A DNA stretch of 64,000 nt from Pelecanus crispus (lineage: Eukaryota; Chordata; Aves; Pelecaniformes; Pelecanidae): assembly GCF_030463565.1 (NCBI RefSeq), contig NC_134662.1:5619001-5683000 (forward strand), read 5' to 3'. The notes beneath the pieces are model-generated. The model was not told the origin of the DNA. It saw only the letters and a list, made by a program, of their open reading frames with translations, and did no database searches. This document shows, in pieces, positions 35,225 to 51,843 of this stretch; the stretch's first letter is position 1, and the number at the start of each line of letters is the position of its first letter. A program made the translations under genes and the position numbers.

Positions 35225-38200
35225 CGCTCGCATCCTCCCTGGTGCCAAATGCCCCGCGCGAGCAAGGTTTTAGCCGCAGGGAGATGCGGTGGTCGGGGCA
35301 CGGGGTGCCGCTGCGCCGCATCCCCCGAGACGTGGCAGGGGACGGGCACCCCACGGCAGATGGGGGTTTCTGCACAACTCGCGGAGCAGCGCCCGGGAGT
35401 GACGGCAAACATGGCCGGGGTGGGGAGCGGCGCCGGGAGCAAAGTCCCATCGTGCCGTGTCAGCCGCAGATCCCATCCCGTCCCCGCGTGCTGGCGTGGG
35501 AGCTGTGCCGCGTCCCCAGCCGGGCCAGCGCCATCCCCACGCGCCCTGTTTGTGTGCCAACACATCACATGCTGCCGGCGGATGACTCGGGTGGGGGGAT
35601 TTTTTTTTTTTTTTTTTTTTATTTTAGTGGTGGTGTTTTTTTGAACAAAGCCAAAATATTTGCATCCCTGCGGGGACGGCTCTGGGACACTGCGCTGGGG
35701 TCGCAGTGGGAGGGGGGACACCCGGCTCGGTGGGGTGGGTCCCCGCCAGCACTCGGCGCCGGCGGCGCCAGCCCCCCCGCCATGGTCCCCGCTGTTTATA
35801 CATAGACATGTTTGTGCCCGGCGCCCGGTCCCTTCCTCTCTCCCAAACAACTGGATAAAAGTCAAAAAGTCATAAAAATTTTCCATTGCCCGAGGGTCAG
35901 AGCAGTGACCGCGCGAAGGGGCGGGCAGCCCCACAGTGATGGACCCCAAATGGGGGGGGGTGGCCCCAAAGAAACAAGGGGTTGGGTTCCATGTAGTGAA
36001 TAAAGGCAGCGGTTTGCTCCCGGCAGCCCACGGCACCAGCCGGCCCTGCGGTAAATGCTGCACCGGTAGCACCTGCCGCCATCGGGGCTTGCGGGGTGCC
36101 TCGGTGAGCACCGCGATGCCTGCTGGCACCGGCACGATGCTCCCAGCACACATGGCCCATGCAACGCATCCATCCGGCTGCTCCACACCCTGGTTTTCGG
36201 CATAAAACCAGCCCCGGTTTCGCCGCAGCTTTCGCCTGCACCCGGAGGCCCTTGCTGCCCGCGCCAGCTCGGCCACCGCGCTGGGGAAAAGCTGCAATTC
36301 CTGTCAAGCCGGCGGGGAAAGCCCCGGCGCAGGGATATGGGGACTTTGCCTGTGGTTTTCGTGGGTGGGAGCGGCTCCGGCAAACAGGCGGCTGAGTCAG
36401 CGGGCGGAGTACGGCCGCGATGCTGCCCTGGCATGTCAGGGTGCATGGCTGCTTCCCGGCGCCCCGGCAGAGCTCTGCCACCGCCATGCGACGGGGGACC
36501 CCGGAGACGCTGCCGGGGCCAAGCTGTGCCGTTCGCAGCACCGGGGGTTGGAGCAAACCCAAAGCAAGGCCCAGCGCTGCTGGGGACCGTGTGCGTGTCC
36601 CCGAGGTGCTCAGGGACCCGCTGGCACAGCATGGGTCCCGTAACCCGGGGACGAGCAGGTCCCCGTGCTCCTGAGCACCCATCAGCGCTGACTCGCTGCT
36701 CCCCAGGGTGCGAGCCCAGCGGCCCCCCGGCTGCAACGATGCTGAATTTGGGCAGCGCGTCGTCCCCATGTGCAGTGCGAGGACGGAGCAGGGCATCCCC
36801 ATTCGGACAGAATCCATATTGATCACCACCGACCACCCCCCCGCAGACAGCCCAGCCCCCCGTGCCCCCATGGCGGGTGTTTTGGGGCGAGCTGCACCCC
36901 GCAGGGCTCAGCCCAGCTGGGCTGGGGGAAGGCGGCGCTTGTTTTGGGAGCTGGATGGACGCCCGGGCTGGGAGGCAGGAGCCGCGCAGCTAATCCCCGG
37001 CCCTCGCAAGGCTGTGCCGGCACCGGCACATTCTGTCCCTGCCAGCGCTGGGACGGCCGCGAGCTTCGCGTGTCACTGTCCCCGCAGCACGGCTGCACTG
37101 GCCCCCTGCCACTGACCCTGCGCCGGAGGACAACAGCCTCGAGCGAAGACCACGGCCACCGTGCCGGGACCGAGCATCCTCCGGGGATGGGGAGAGCTGG
37201 GGGGGAAGGAGCAGCCCCCCGACACGCTGCAGAAAGGGGCTGCAGGGCCGGCAGCTGCAGGGGAGGGTGTCCCAGCACCCTGCAGAGCCATGAGCCGCAG
37301 CGGAGCGGGGGTTCCTGGCACCCCAGTGCCCGGGGCAGAGGGGTCCCGCAGGTTTTTGGGACTGAAGGGCAAAAAGCAAAAGAAAGAGGAGCAGAGCTGG
37401 GGCGGGGGGGAGTTTCCATGCCCCTCATGAGGAGCAGATTTTGCTGGGTGGTCTGGGAAGCATTTTCCAACACGCGGGGCCAAGAGCTATAAATACCCCC
37501 GGCACTGTAATCGTGTAACGCACCTCCTGCCCGGCATCGGGTCTCGGTGCCGCGGCCGGCACCGCCGCGCGTGGCCCGGGGCTGTCCTGGCTCAGCAGAC
37601 CCCCAGGCAGCCCCCGCGTGCCCCGAGCCCCCCCGTGCCAACCAAGAGGGGAGCAGGCTGTGCTGTTCGACGAGGACTTTGGAGCTGGGGAAGGTAAACA
37701 ACAGCAGGTTGGAGAGAGCACCAGCGGCACAGCCAGCAGTTGTGAAAGTGCTGCCGGGAGGGGGTCCGTGCCTCACCCCGGCTCCGGGGCAGCTCCGAAT
37801 ATCCAGACAGGGTATTTTTAGCCCCTTCAGGATTCAGGAGCGCAGCCCTTTTACTGGCACGAGACCCAGACGGGCTCTGCCCCCGCTGCCTTGCTGCGCT
37901 ACTGTCCGGCTTTACAAGAAAAACCTGGAGGCATTTGCAAGAATTCCTGCTGGAAAGATCCCTCCCACGTGGGGACCGGGAGCAGTGCCCACCGGCGTTG
38001 GGTTCCCCAGCCCGGCACGGCCTGTCCCCGTGACTGTCACCGTCACGGCGTGCCGTGCTTTCCCAGCAAGGCGCAGCGGCACGGACGGGTGCTTGGCGGC
38101 TCTCCTCCCCCTCGGGCCCTGGGAATAAGCATCCCCTTGTGTGGCCAGGGCAGATGATCGGGGTCTGACCCGCAGCCCCCTGCCGTCTCTGCCGCTTGGC

Positions 38201-39469
38201 GTTTGCCGGCAGAGAATGGCTCCCTTGTGCCATGCCCCGGCGTGGCGGAGATTGGCTGCACGCCGGCCCCGGCGGGGCTGATCACAGGGTTTCCTTCAGA
38301 GGCATCTTTATCCCGGGGGGTTGCGGCGCTGCGGTTTGTGCCCTTTGATGTCACCGACGTGCCCCTGCGTGGCCTCGTGGCTCGGCCACGCAGCACCGGC
38401 CACCGCTACCGTGAGCGGCAGATCCAGGCATGCATCGCCCCAAACGAGGATGCAAACAAATTCACTGCGAGGCCGGTTAATCCTCTTCCGAGGCAGATTG
38501 CTTGGTGCGGCCAGGGATGCCAAATAAAAACCAGATTTGAATAAAGGTTGCACACGCACCAGGCTCTCGCAGGCAAACACGGCGTAAGTTATCTCGCTGG
38601 GCCGCAGCTGAGCGCCTGGCCCGCTGTGGGAGGACGTGCTCCGACGCAGCCGCGGCGCTGAGCAGCTCGGCAAACAACAACAAAAAAGAAGAAGTGGGGG
38701 GGGAATCACATTCCAGCAGCAATATTTATAAACAGCACGGTCTGTGGAAGACATAACTAAACCCGACCCAAGCCCTGTTTTGCACGTGCCAAGATTTGCT
38801 GTGCTCAGCAGAGATGCAGAGCACAGACATGCTGTTAAAAACCAAATCTCAACACAAGGAAGCAGGTGGAGGAGCCCCTCTGCTCTTCCAACACAGCAGC
38901 GGCCATTCCCAGCCGGCATCCAACCCTCCTCGGAACAGCCGAGCTGCTGCGGGAGCATCCCGGCTCCTCCATGCCAGTGGGAGCTGCTGGGTCCCCGCTG
39001 GGCTCTCGGGGTGGAGGAGAGTGCATCTGTCCTCCGGCAGCCCGGATACACAGGAAGCGAGCATGGAAAATTGAACAGGAGCGCTCGCAGCCCCGCTAAG
39101 CCAGCGACAGGAAAAAGGGCAAACCTGCATGGAGGCGGAGGGGCTGGAGGCACGGCGCGGAGCATCGCTCAGTGCTCGCTGTGGGAGCCCAGCATCTGGG
39201 CAGGGGAGCTGCGAGCGCGGGGGACCAATCCTGCTGGGGAGCAGAGCTGGCTGAGTGACCCAGTTAATCCCAGTGCAGAGTGGGACTGGGCGCAGGGTGG
39301 AGCTGGGTGCCCGCAGGGTGATGAAGCGAGGGGAGGGAGCGCTCCCGCTCCGCCATCCCGACAGCCACGTGAGCTGCGTGGCTCCGGGCAACGGGAAGTG
39401 TGGGCAGAGCTGGTGAGCAGATCCAGCAGAAAGAGACCAACAGAAAAATATCCAGGCAACATCTGCGTT

Positions 39470-40818
39470 AAGGAATTTATTTCAAACAAAAAGTCATACA
39501 AAAAGAATGATCAGAGGCAAGAGTGGTCGTTACAAAAGTATTCACAGATATAAAAGTCATCTGAACAATCCCCAGCGAGCAGAGCGCGGCCCCCAGCACG
39601 GAGGCTAAGGCACGCTTGGCTTTGGTTACGCGCGGGGAAGCGAGCGGCCCCGCAGGCAGGATTGTCTCAGTGAGGGAATGCAAAGGTCCTCAGCACCCAA
39701 ACTCCGCTCAGGTCATGCCGGAGCGAGTGGGGTCAGCCCCGGCACGCACACTCGAGTGGTCTTTGCTAGGACACCCGGCTCACCGGTTCCCGCGCTGGTG
39801 AGCACACGTTGCTGTGTCCTCGCCGTGCCGGGGCCACCGACCCCTCTACGGGCGCAGGATCAAGCCCGTTCTGAGCAGGACTCCTGGCCCTGAAGGACTC
39901 ATTTCAACTCCACATCTCCCACCAGCATTTGTGGCTGCCACCAGCCTCGGACCAGGCTTCCTCCTCTTTTCCTTGTGCACCAGGGAGATGCCAGAGCCAC
40001 AGCTCCAACACCCCCGAGGTGGTACCGCAAGTTTGGGGGTTGGTTTTCAGCCCCATCATGGGGGAGCATCAGCACATTGTGCAGGTTTGGTGCCGACACA
40101 CATTTCCTGTTCTTGGTAAACGGCACCAAAACGCTGCCACAGATCACAAATTTGTCCCCCGCGTCCTCTGCCCTGGTAACAGCCCATGGAAGCCTTTACA
40201 GGTTCAGTACACTAGCTCAAACCATTCCCCCTGCAGGCATCACCAGGCTCGTGGCAAAAATTATCAGCAGCAGACGAAGACTCTGCTTCATCTGGCCAGA
40301 AAAAGACACGTTACTTTTTTAGGGAACTGCAGTCCTGGTGAGTTACAGCAAAAGGGTTGCACCTGCGTCACCACGGGACTCAAACCCGAGCAAGATTAAA
40401 ATATTCTCTAGTAATCCTGAGAAATACCTCCAAGCTCCTGTTTTCCATGACAGGAGTTGCCAGAGCACGGCCACTGCAGGCAAGGGGAGAGCAACTATCC
40501 CCCCCTTGGAACCCCAAAATCCTGGGGTGGTTATTAACCCTCCGCGTCCGGCCCAACCACACACGGAGCCACTCTGCACCGCGGAGTCTCACGTGTTCTC
40601 CTACCATGTGCAAGTCCACGACACCACGCTTGGTGTCGGTCCGCAGGACAGTCACAGCAAGAACAGTTGAGGGCAGCGAGCGGAGCCGGGGTCTCGGCGC
40701 TGCGGGAGCTCTGGTCTCACGGCCGCCACGTCCCCATTTCCAGACCGAAGTGCTGCGAGGGTACAAGCTTTCATCCCAAGGGATCACCACGCTGTCAACT
40801 GCATCCGATGTGCTTCTC
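39470..40818 (-). other. ARRDC2: ARRDC2 3' UTR
   Basis: The sequence downstream of the ARRDC2 stop reaches an AATAAA on the minus strand at 39476-39481, giving a 3' UTR of about 1.35 kb. No other gene is seen between. Confidence 0.65.
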
Positions 40819-45583
<4,765 letters not shown>

Positions 45584-45585
45584 TC

Positions 45586-45790
45586 AGTGCCCCCCAAAAC
45601 CCCCCCGGAGGGTTCCCGGGGCTGAGCGCTGCCCGCCCTGCCGTGGGTAACCCCCCTCGTCCGCTGCGGTGCTGCTCGGTGCCCCCCAAAACCCCCCCGG
45701 AGGGTTCCCGGGGCTGAGCGCTGCCCGCCCTGCCGTGGGTAACCCCCCTCGTCCGCTGCGGTGCTGCTCGGTGCCCCCCAAAACCCCCCT
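45586..45790. repeat. 92-bp tandem duplication, about 2.2 copies
   Basis: The block with CCCCCCAAAACCCCCCCGGA, GGTTCCCGGGGCTGAGCGCT and CCGTGGGTAACCCCCCTCGT occurs twice nearly identically at a spacing of about 92 bp, with a partial third copy. It lies upstream of the main ARRDC2 promoter. Confidence 0.9.
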
Positions 45791-48700
45791 GCAGCCCCCA
45801 TCCTGCCGTCCCGTCCCACCCTCGGCGCCGTCCCAGGGTCACAGCCAGCGGCTGCGACGGGGGGGATTTCCCACTCGGAACGACAGTCCCTTGGTTCCAC
45901 TTTCCGCACGCGAGGGCCACGCCGCATGCGGATCCACGGATCCACGTCGTTCCTTTCCCAGGAGCCGTTCCCAGGGGTCGGAACAGGCTGCAGCTGGATC
46001 TGGGCTCCTCGCGTGGCGTGGCCCGGCCAACTGGCGACGAAGGGAAAACTGGTCTGGGACATGGCTCTGCTTATTTCTAAGAAATCAAGAACTGGCTCCC
46101 GTTCAGCTTGTGCAATTACAGAGTGAGCAATACATCTTCCCTGTGCTTTTTAACCAGGCGAGCGCTGGTTTTCTACCAGCTCGTACTGGAGTTTGGGTGG
46201 TGCCGCTCCACAACCCAGCGACAAATTACCCCTCGCGTGGGCAGGCACGGCGTGGGGACTCGCTCTGTCCGCAGCATCTGCTGCTGCCGGTGCTCAGCTG
46301 GGGTAAAGGCATGAAAACTAAGAACCGGTGAGTCTCAGTGCGGGCATCGCCATTAGCAGCGCCCCGAGATGTTGCCAAAGGGAGGAGAAAGGGGTCTACG
46401 CCCACCCCAAAAGGGTTAATACAGCTTTAGAAACTTCCATGTTAATCATGACTGTCACGTTTGCAGAGCACCAGAGCTCTCCACCCCAGGCACGGGCTGG
46501 GGATAAGACAAAACAGGCATTAAAAATGTTAGTCAGCATTTGGCCGCCAAAGTTTTGAGGATTTTCGAGTTGCTCCCAGCCATGCTGGGCAGGACCTGCT
46601 GTGCTGAATTGGGTTGATCTCAGCCACCGAAAATGAGCTGGGCTGAAGCCTTGCAAAGCTTTAGCTGTCTCCAAAGGCTAACTGGAATTGTCTGTCTCTC
46701 TCCCCAAGGGAAGGGGACCGTGGTTTACTTTATGCGCACAACCATTTGCTGCCACAAGCAAACATGAATCATAGCAACTGCTGTAAAGGGAGCCCGGCAG
46801 CAACGGGAGAGGGAAAGAAGGAAGGAAGGCACGTCGCAGCATGAATTAACGGGTGATGCCAGCTCTGGGAAGGTGCCTGGTGTCCCTGCCGCGACGCACG
46901 GCGACATTAGGGGTGGTGGGGCTCTCGAGAGGGGCCGGAGCCTGGGCCAGGCTGAGGCAGCTCCATCCCGCGCTTGGCATCTTCCTCCTCCCGCCTGTCG
47001 GCACGCACCCCTCAGCCCGTGACTCAGCCTTCGCCCACGGGATGAGAATCTCCGCAAACCTCCCTCCCGTGTCAGCCGCACGAGATGCCCATGGCTACCC
47101 CTCGCTGCCTCCTCGTGGGGTGGGAAGCCCCTCTCTGCCCTCTTTGGGACCCCGGCGCCGGGAGACGGTCTCTCCTCTCTCCCGGGATCTCCAGGTGCAG
47201 GGGCTGTGGGACCACGGCCAAGGGCTTTCCATTCAGGAACGCTCCTGGGTGCCCAAACCCAACTAAAACCCAGGCCAGGCTGGGTGCAGGAAAGATCTCC
47301 AACTCTTCAGCCCCACCTAGAGTCTGGCCAGGCTTAAGCCCGTCCCAAGAGGAGCTGACACCCAGCCCAGCTCAGAAGGGGCTTCTCCTTCCCCGACCCG
47401 CTGCTGGGACCCGCTGCCTTCTCCCCACTGAGCCTGGAGCCGCACAAGGGTCCCTGGAAAGCCTGAGAGAGGGGGATGCAGCAGGTCAAAAGGCGAGTCA
47501 GCAGCTCTGCCCCAACCCAATGTGGGGACAAGACGGGGCAACACGGAGCCTTGCACAAGCGCGCGCTCCCGGCTTGAGGAATAAGCTCCGTCCCTGCCGG
47601 ATTTGTGAGTGTTGCGCATGCACCAGGATTAAGGTGCTGATGGAGGGGCCGCCCTGCAAACGGAACAGGAGCCCTGACACGCTCTTAGTCCGTGCACCAT
47701 AACTCTCCTGGATGCCTCCATGAAAATAAAATGGCTTCTAGATGTTTGCCTCTCACCAGGGCAGGACCTACACCTCCGGGAAGTGCTGCGGGATCTTTGG
47801 ACAGAAAAGATCACTGCACAAAAAGCATTTATGTTTCCTAGGGCTCTCTCACATCACAGGCAGAAGAGTCCAGGGCCTTCCTTGCCTTGCCTTTGCCCAT
47901 TAAACCCCTGTCTTTTCCTCTCTTCCTGCTCCCTAAGATGATTACACAATATACGTTTAATGGCCCTGCCACGCAGCCTGAACATCCTTCTTTCACCCTT
48001 TTTCTTGTCTCACAGCGCAGCACCCCGGTGCCAGCGCTCACCACCCTGCCAGGAAACTGCAGTTAAACTCAGCTCAGGGGAGAGCAGAAGGGAGGGCTCT
48101 TGCCTCTGCCTGGCTTCCCTCCTCCGCACTGCCTTGTTACCATGACAAAACCTGCATTTTTTTTAAACACCATGTGGACGCGGCTGATCTCATCGAGAAG
48201 CAACAAGAAGGGAGCAGTCACAGGGACTTTTGGATGATGGCACGTTTTCAGCAGCCTCTTGCTAGCTGACATGAGGAAGGTCCTCACACTGCTGTTGGGG
48301 ACAGCGGGACGGAGCAGGGCGCAGCGGGATCCGAAGGAAGCGATTTTGGCTGCGGAACAGCACTTCTCCGCAGCCCACAGCTTTCACTCCCCTAAAACAC
48401 TCCTGTGATCACGCGCCCGTGTCCCCCTCACAAAGCAGAAAAGGAATCCGCATATGGACAGAGACAATAAAATCCCAGCCCACAAGTTCTGGCGAGGCTC
48501 TCTGCTCCCCAAGGAGCGCAGTTCAACTCTCCCTGTGCGGTGGGCGAGGGCCAGAACCCATCAGCTCCAAGCTACAGGAGTGCAGGGTGCTGGCGAGGCC
48601 GAGCAGCTCGTGCAATTCCTCCAGCCCCTGGCCCTTCTCCAGACGGCTCCAAGAGCTTCTATCGTACACAATCCCAGCAGCAAAATCCAAACACGCCTAC

Positions 48701-49828
48701 AGCAGCTTGTGGCTTCCCTACAGACATTCACTGCAGGGATAATGGGGAATAAAACTCACCCTGTAACCTTACAGCTAATGCGGCCGCCATCCAAACACGG
48801 CAGTGACCAAGGGCTCAGGACCTTCTCTGCTGGAGTTCAGGGCAAGGGCTTCTCCCACGTCCTTAGCTGTAATCAGGACACTTAGCACAGCTGCAGCTGC
48901 AAAGGGGCCAGCCTTAGGCACAGCACGGAAGAGCCACTGCCAAAAGAGGGAAACTCCAGAGCCGTGCAGGTGTTTGGAGCGGATGGCAAGGTACGGTCAT
49001 CCAGAAACAGCGAATACGACCCTCCAGTGCCGTCCAGAGGCAGGAACACCTCCAGGAAGGCAGCTCATGTCCTCACTCCATCACTCCAGTTTCCTCCTCC
49101 AACCTCTACATTTGCCAGCTAGGGCTGGCACGACTTTCTGGGTTGCGCTCGGCCACTGACAGAATTAAATGCCCTCAGCATGAGTGAAGTGCCACGGCCA
49201 TCTCTGGGGCTGGGCGGCACATAGTGCTGTGTCACAGGGAATAACAAGGCCGTCAAAAGCAGGGAAAGGGGGGGAAAAGGCCACAGAGCCATGACAGTAA
49301 ACTGTCATTGGGGGGAAAGGATAAAAGAGATGTACTTTCACAAGAAAAGACGGAGTTAACGAGTGGAGGGACAGCTCAGGTGCCCCGTATCCCTCGGCTC
49401 TGGATCATTTCATCCCGACCACACAAAGAATTCAAGTGGCTTGTCCTCTCGCAGTAGATCTAAGCAACATACCAGCTGGGCATGAGGTCCCAGCATCAGG
49501 AAACCAAAACCAAATATTTACTGAACTACTAAGTGCTCTTTCCACACTCGCGAACAGAGACTTCTATTTGCACTTCCCTGTGCAAACAGAACAAAAGCCA
49601 CAACCCTGTTGTGCTCACCAGCCCCGAGTTTGCAGGCAGCCTCCTAGAAACCAGCAGCAGAGAAACCCTCGGCAAAGGCGAGAAGAGGGTGTCCAAGAGG
49701 GACAACCCTGCTTGGGTTGGTAAGCGCCCACGGGGGCAGAGGTCCTCTTGGAGGGGAGGCCTGCAGCCCGAGGGGGTCCCAACCCAAATTCCCCGGAGCA
49801 GAGAAGCACCCCTGTGCACCAGCCTTAC
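45791..49828. other. ARRDC2 upstream interval, intron of the longer transcript; nothing coding seen
   Basis: About 4 kb of mostly unique sequence between the two ARRDC2 first exons. I recognise no exon, RNA gene or interspersed repeat in it. Confidence 0.5.
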
Positions 49829-50093
49829 CGGGGATGAGCTGGCAGCGGCGGTGCAGGAAGGTCTGGTAGGCTGTGTAGTCATGGTAGATGACACTGAGCC
49901 CCGTGCTGTAGCTCTCCACCCAGCGCACGCTGGCGCGTCCGTGAGCGTACACCTCCAGCGCCCGCAGCCGCAGCGCGCCACGGAGCTGCAGCTGCACCCG
50001 GCCGTGCAGCAGCTCCCCGCTGCCGTAGGCGCCCCACGCTCGCCCGTTCTCCAGCTCCACCACCAAGCTCTGCACACACCACAGGGGCTGCAT
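49829..50093 (-). CDS. ARRDC2: ARRDC2 alternative first exon (second promoter)
   Basis: ATG at 50093 opens MQPLWCVQSLVVELENG and encodes a complete arrestin N-terminal start: GELLHGRVQLQL, RALEVYAHGRASVRWVESYS, YHDYTAYQTFLHRRC. The donor gtaagg follows ATC CCC G, phase 1, the same phase as the main ARRDC2 first exon, so it could splice to 43180-43246. No arrestin C domain follows locally, so an alternative ARRDC2 start is preferred to a separate gene. A remnant of a tandem alpha-arrestin duplicate remains possible. Confidence 0.75.
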
Positions 50094-51665
50094 CGCTGCT
50101 GGCCCCGCTTATCCGGCAGCTGCAGGAAGCTGCTCCCCACCTGGGCTGAGGCGAGCGGGACAGGCAGCTGTGCAGCCCTCCAGGGAAGGGAGGAAAAAGC
50201 AAAGGCGACGCCGAGATCCCCTAACTTACCCCTGCCCCTAACTGGCCCAACCCTGCAGGCCTGATCTTCCCCGGGGTTGGACTGAGACCCTGTTTTGCAG
50301 GGAAGCTTTAGCATTGACCTCACGTGCGTGAGGCTGATGCCGTGCCAAGGATGGGGTTGCGGAGACGAGTGACGTTGTTTTCAAACTGATCGAGAAATAA
50401 CATGACTTCATCTTATCTCTGAGTCACAGACACCGTCGACGTGCGACGGGTACGTGCTGATGGCTCTGGCAGCAGGGAGGGGCGTCACGCACCACCAGCT
50501 GTGCTGGCAGATTTCACGTAGCTGGGGGAATCAAAGAAACGCTGTTTGGCCTTCCCGCTTCAGGGATTCCTGGGGTGTTGCTGGAAGGGGTGCGATGGGA
50601 GTTTAGAAAACAAAGACCCTTACCCCCAAAGCCAGTTTTACTTTCTGTGTCTGAAGTTGCATCAAAATCGACATGGAAAAGACAGTGAATAACCCCAGGG
50701 TCTTCCCAGCAACAGCTCCCCAGCCAGCTGGTTCCACCAAAAGGGTAACGTTCACCATTTATGCCCAGTGAACCGTGGCTGTTTCTGTGGTAGCACAGGT
50801 AGCAATGTCACCTCAGGGTGACATAAAAGTAATGGGGCAGACCGGTAGCAGATGCAAGTCCCCATTACTACACCAAATGATACAATCTAGGTGTTTGAAT
50901 CGAGGTGTTTGCAACATACTGACGTCGAGATACAGATGTGAGGTGCCTGCGTGCACTCGCAAGACTTGAGTACGCAGCTTCTTTGAAGTGCGCGTGGAGC
51001 AAAGACTGTCCCTTTCCTGAGGGATGTAGAGTCAAATCCCAAGAGGAAAGCACAGAGGGATCGTGGGCCCAGCCACTGCTCGCACACAGACGGAAGCAAT
51101 TGGAAGTGGTTTTAGTAACCCAGGCTCAAATCCTTTGGTGCTGGCTCACAGCACATGTGAATCAAGCCCATCTGCATCAAAAGGCCGAGGAGAGCTTGTG
51201 AAGGGCGGCTGTGGGAAGGCAGCAGCTGACCCCGCTCACTCGGCCTCCCAAGGGAGGGGGCTGGCCGGCCAGCCCACGCTGCTCCCTCTTTAAAATACCT
51301 GTAACCCAAACAGAGTTAGTGCAAGCTCAGCATCCAGGAAACCCGTGTGAGTTATCAACACAACAAAAATACATGGCTGACCTCTAGGAAAACAGCCCAC
51401 TCATCATAAGCTGGGGAGGGCTACCTCGCTGCCCTACTGTTCACTGACCTTTGGTTTCAGGCCTTGACACCAAAATCCAAACACAAAATAAGGGAATATT
51501 CCAGCCCACACACAGTCCTGACAGTGCCTCTGATTTTGCTTCTGATCTATTGCCCTTTCTCTGAGCTCCCCCCTACCCCATCTGCTTCCTCCTGCCAAGA
51601 GGCTCTCGGTGGGTCTTGCAATCCACAGAGATGTCACCCATGTCTTTGGGATAATCTCCCCGTGT
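50094..51665. other. Intergenic interval between the distal ARRDC2 start and the SAXO5 3' end
   Basis: About 1.6 kb with no recognised coding sequence. It would contain the promoter of the alternative ARRDC2 first exon at its left end and ends at the SAXO5 poly(A) signal (minus-strand AATAAA at 51666-51671). Confidence 0.5.
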
Positions 51666-51843
51666 TTTATTCTTGCTGTCACAACACCTTCTTGTGTCCT
51701 CGTTCAACTTGTGAAATAAATGTTCCCTGTAATAACGCACAGACAGGCCAAGAGCAGGGCACCAGGATGGCTAACAGGTAACGCGACGTGTGGGCAGTCC
51801 ACAGCACAGCAAGTTCTGGGCGGTCACCGAAGAAGGGAGAACA

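Larger units (their letters stand above)
29996..39475. other. Intergenic region IL12RB1-ARRDC2, no gene recognised
   Basis: About 9.5 kb of GC-rich, mostly unique sequence in which I found no exon with family similarity. It contains simple sequence (A-run near 30,300, T-runs near 33,186 and 35,602, ACA repeats near 33,548), the tandem arrays listed separately and an AT-rich island near 31,540-31,610. A non-coding transcript cannot be excluded. Confidence 0.6.

Noticed and set aside
49829-50093. A separate ARRDC gene
   Set aside because: Only the first-exon equivalent is present; no exon for the arrestin C domain or PPxY tail lies between it and ARRDC2.
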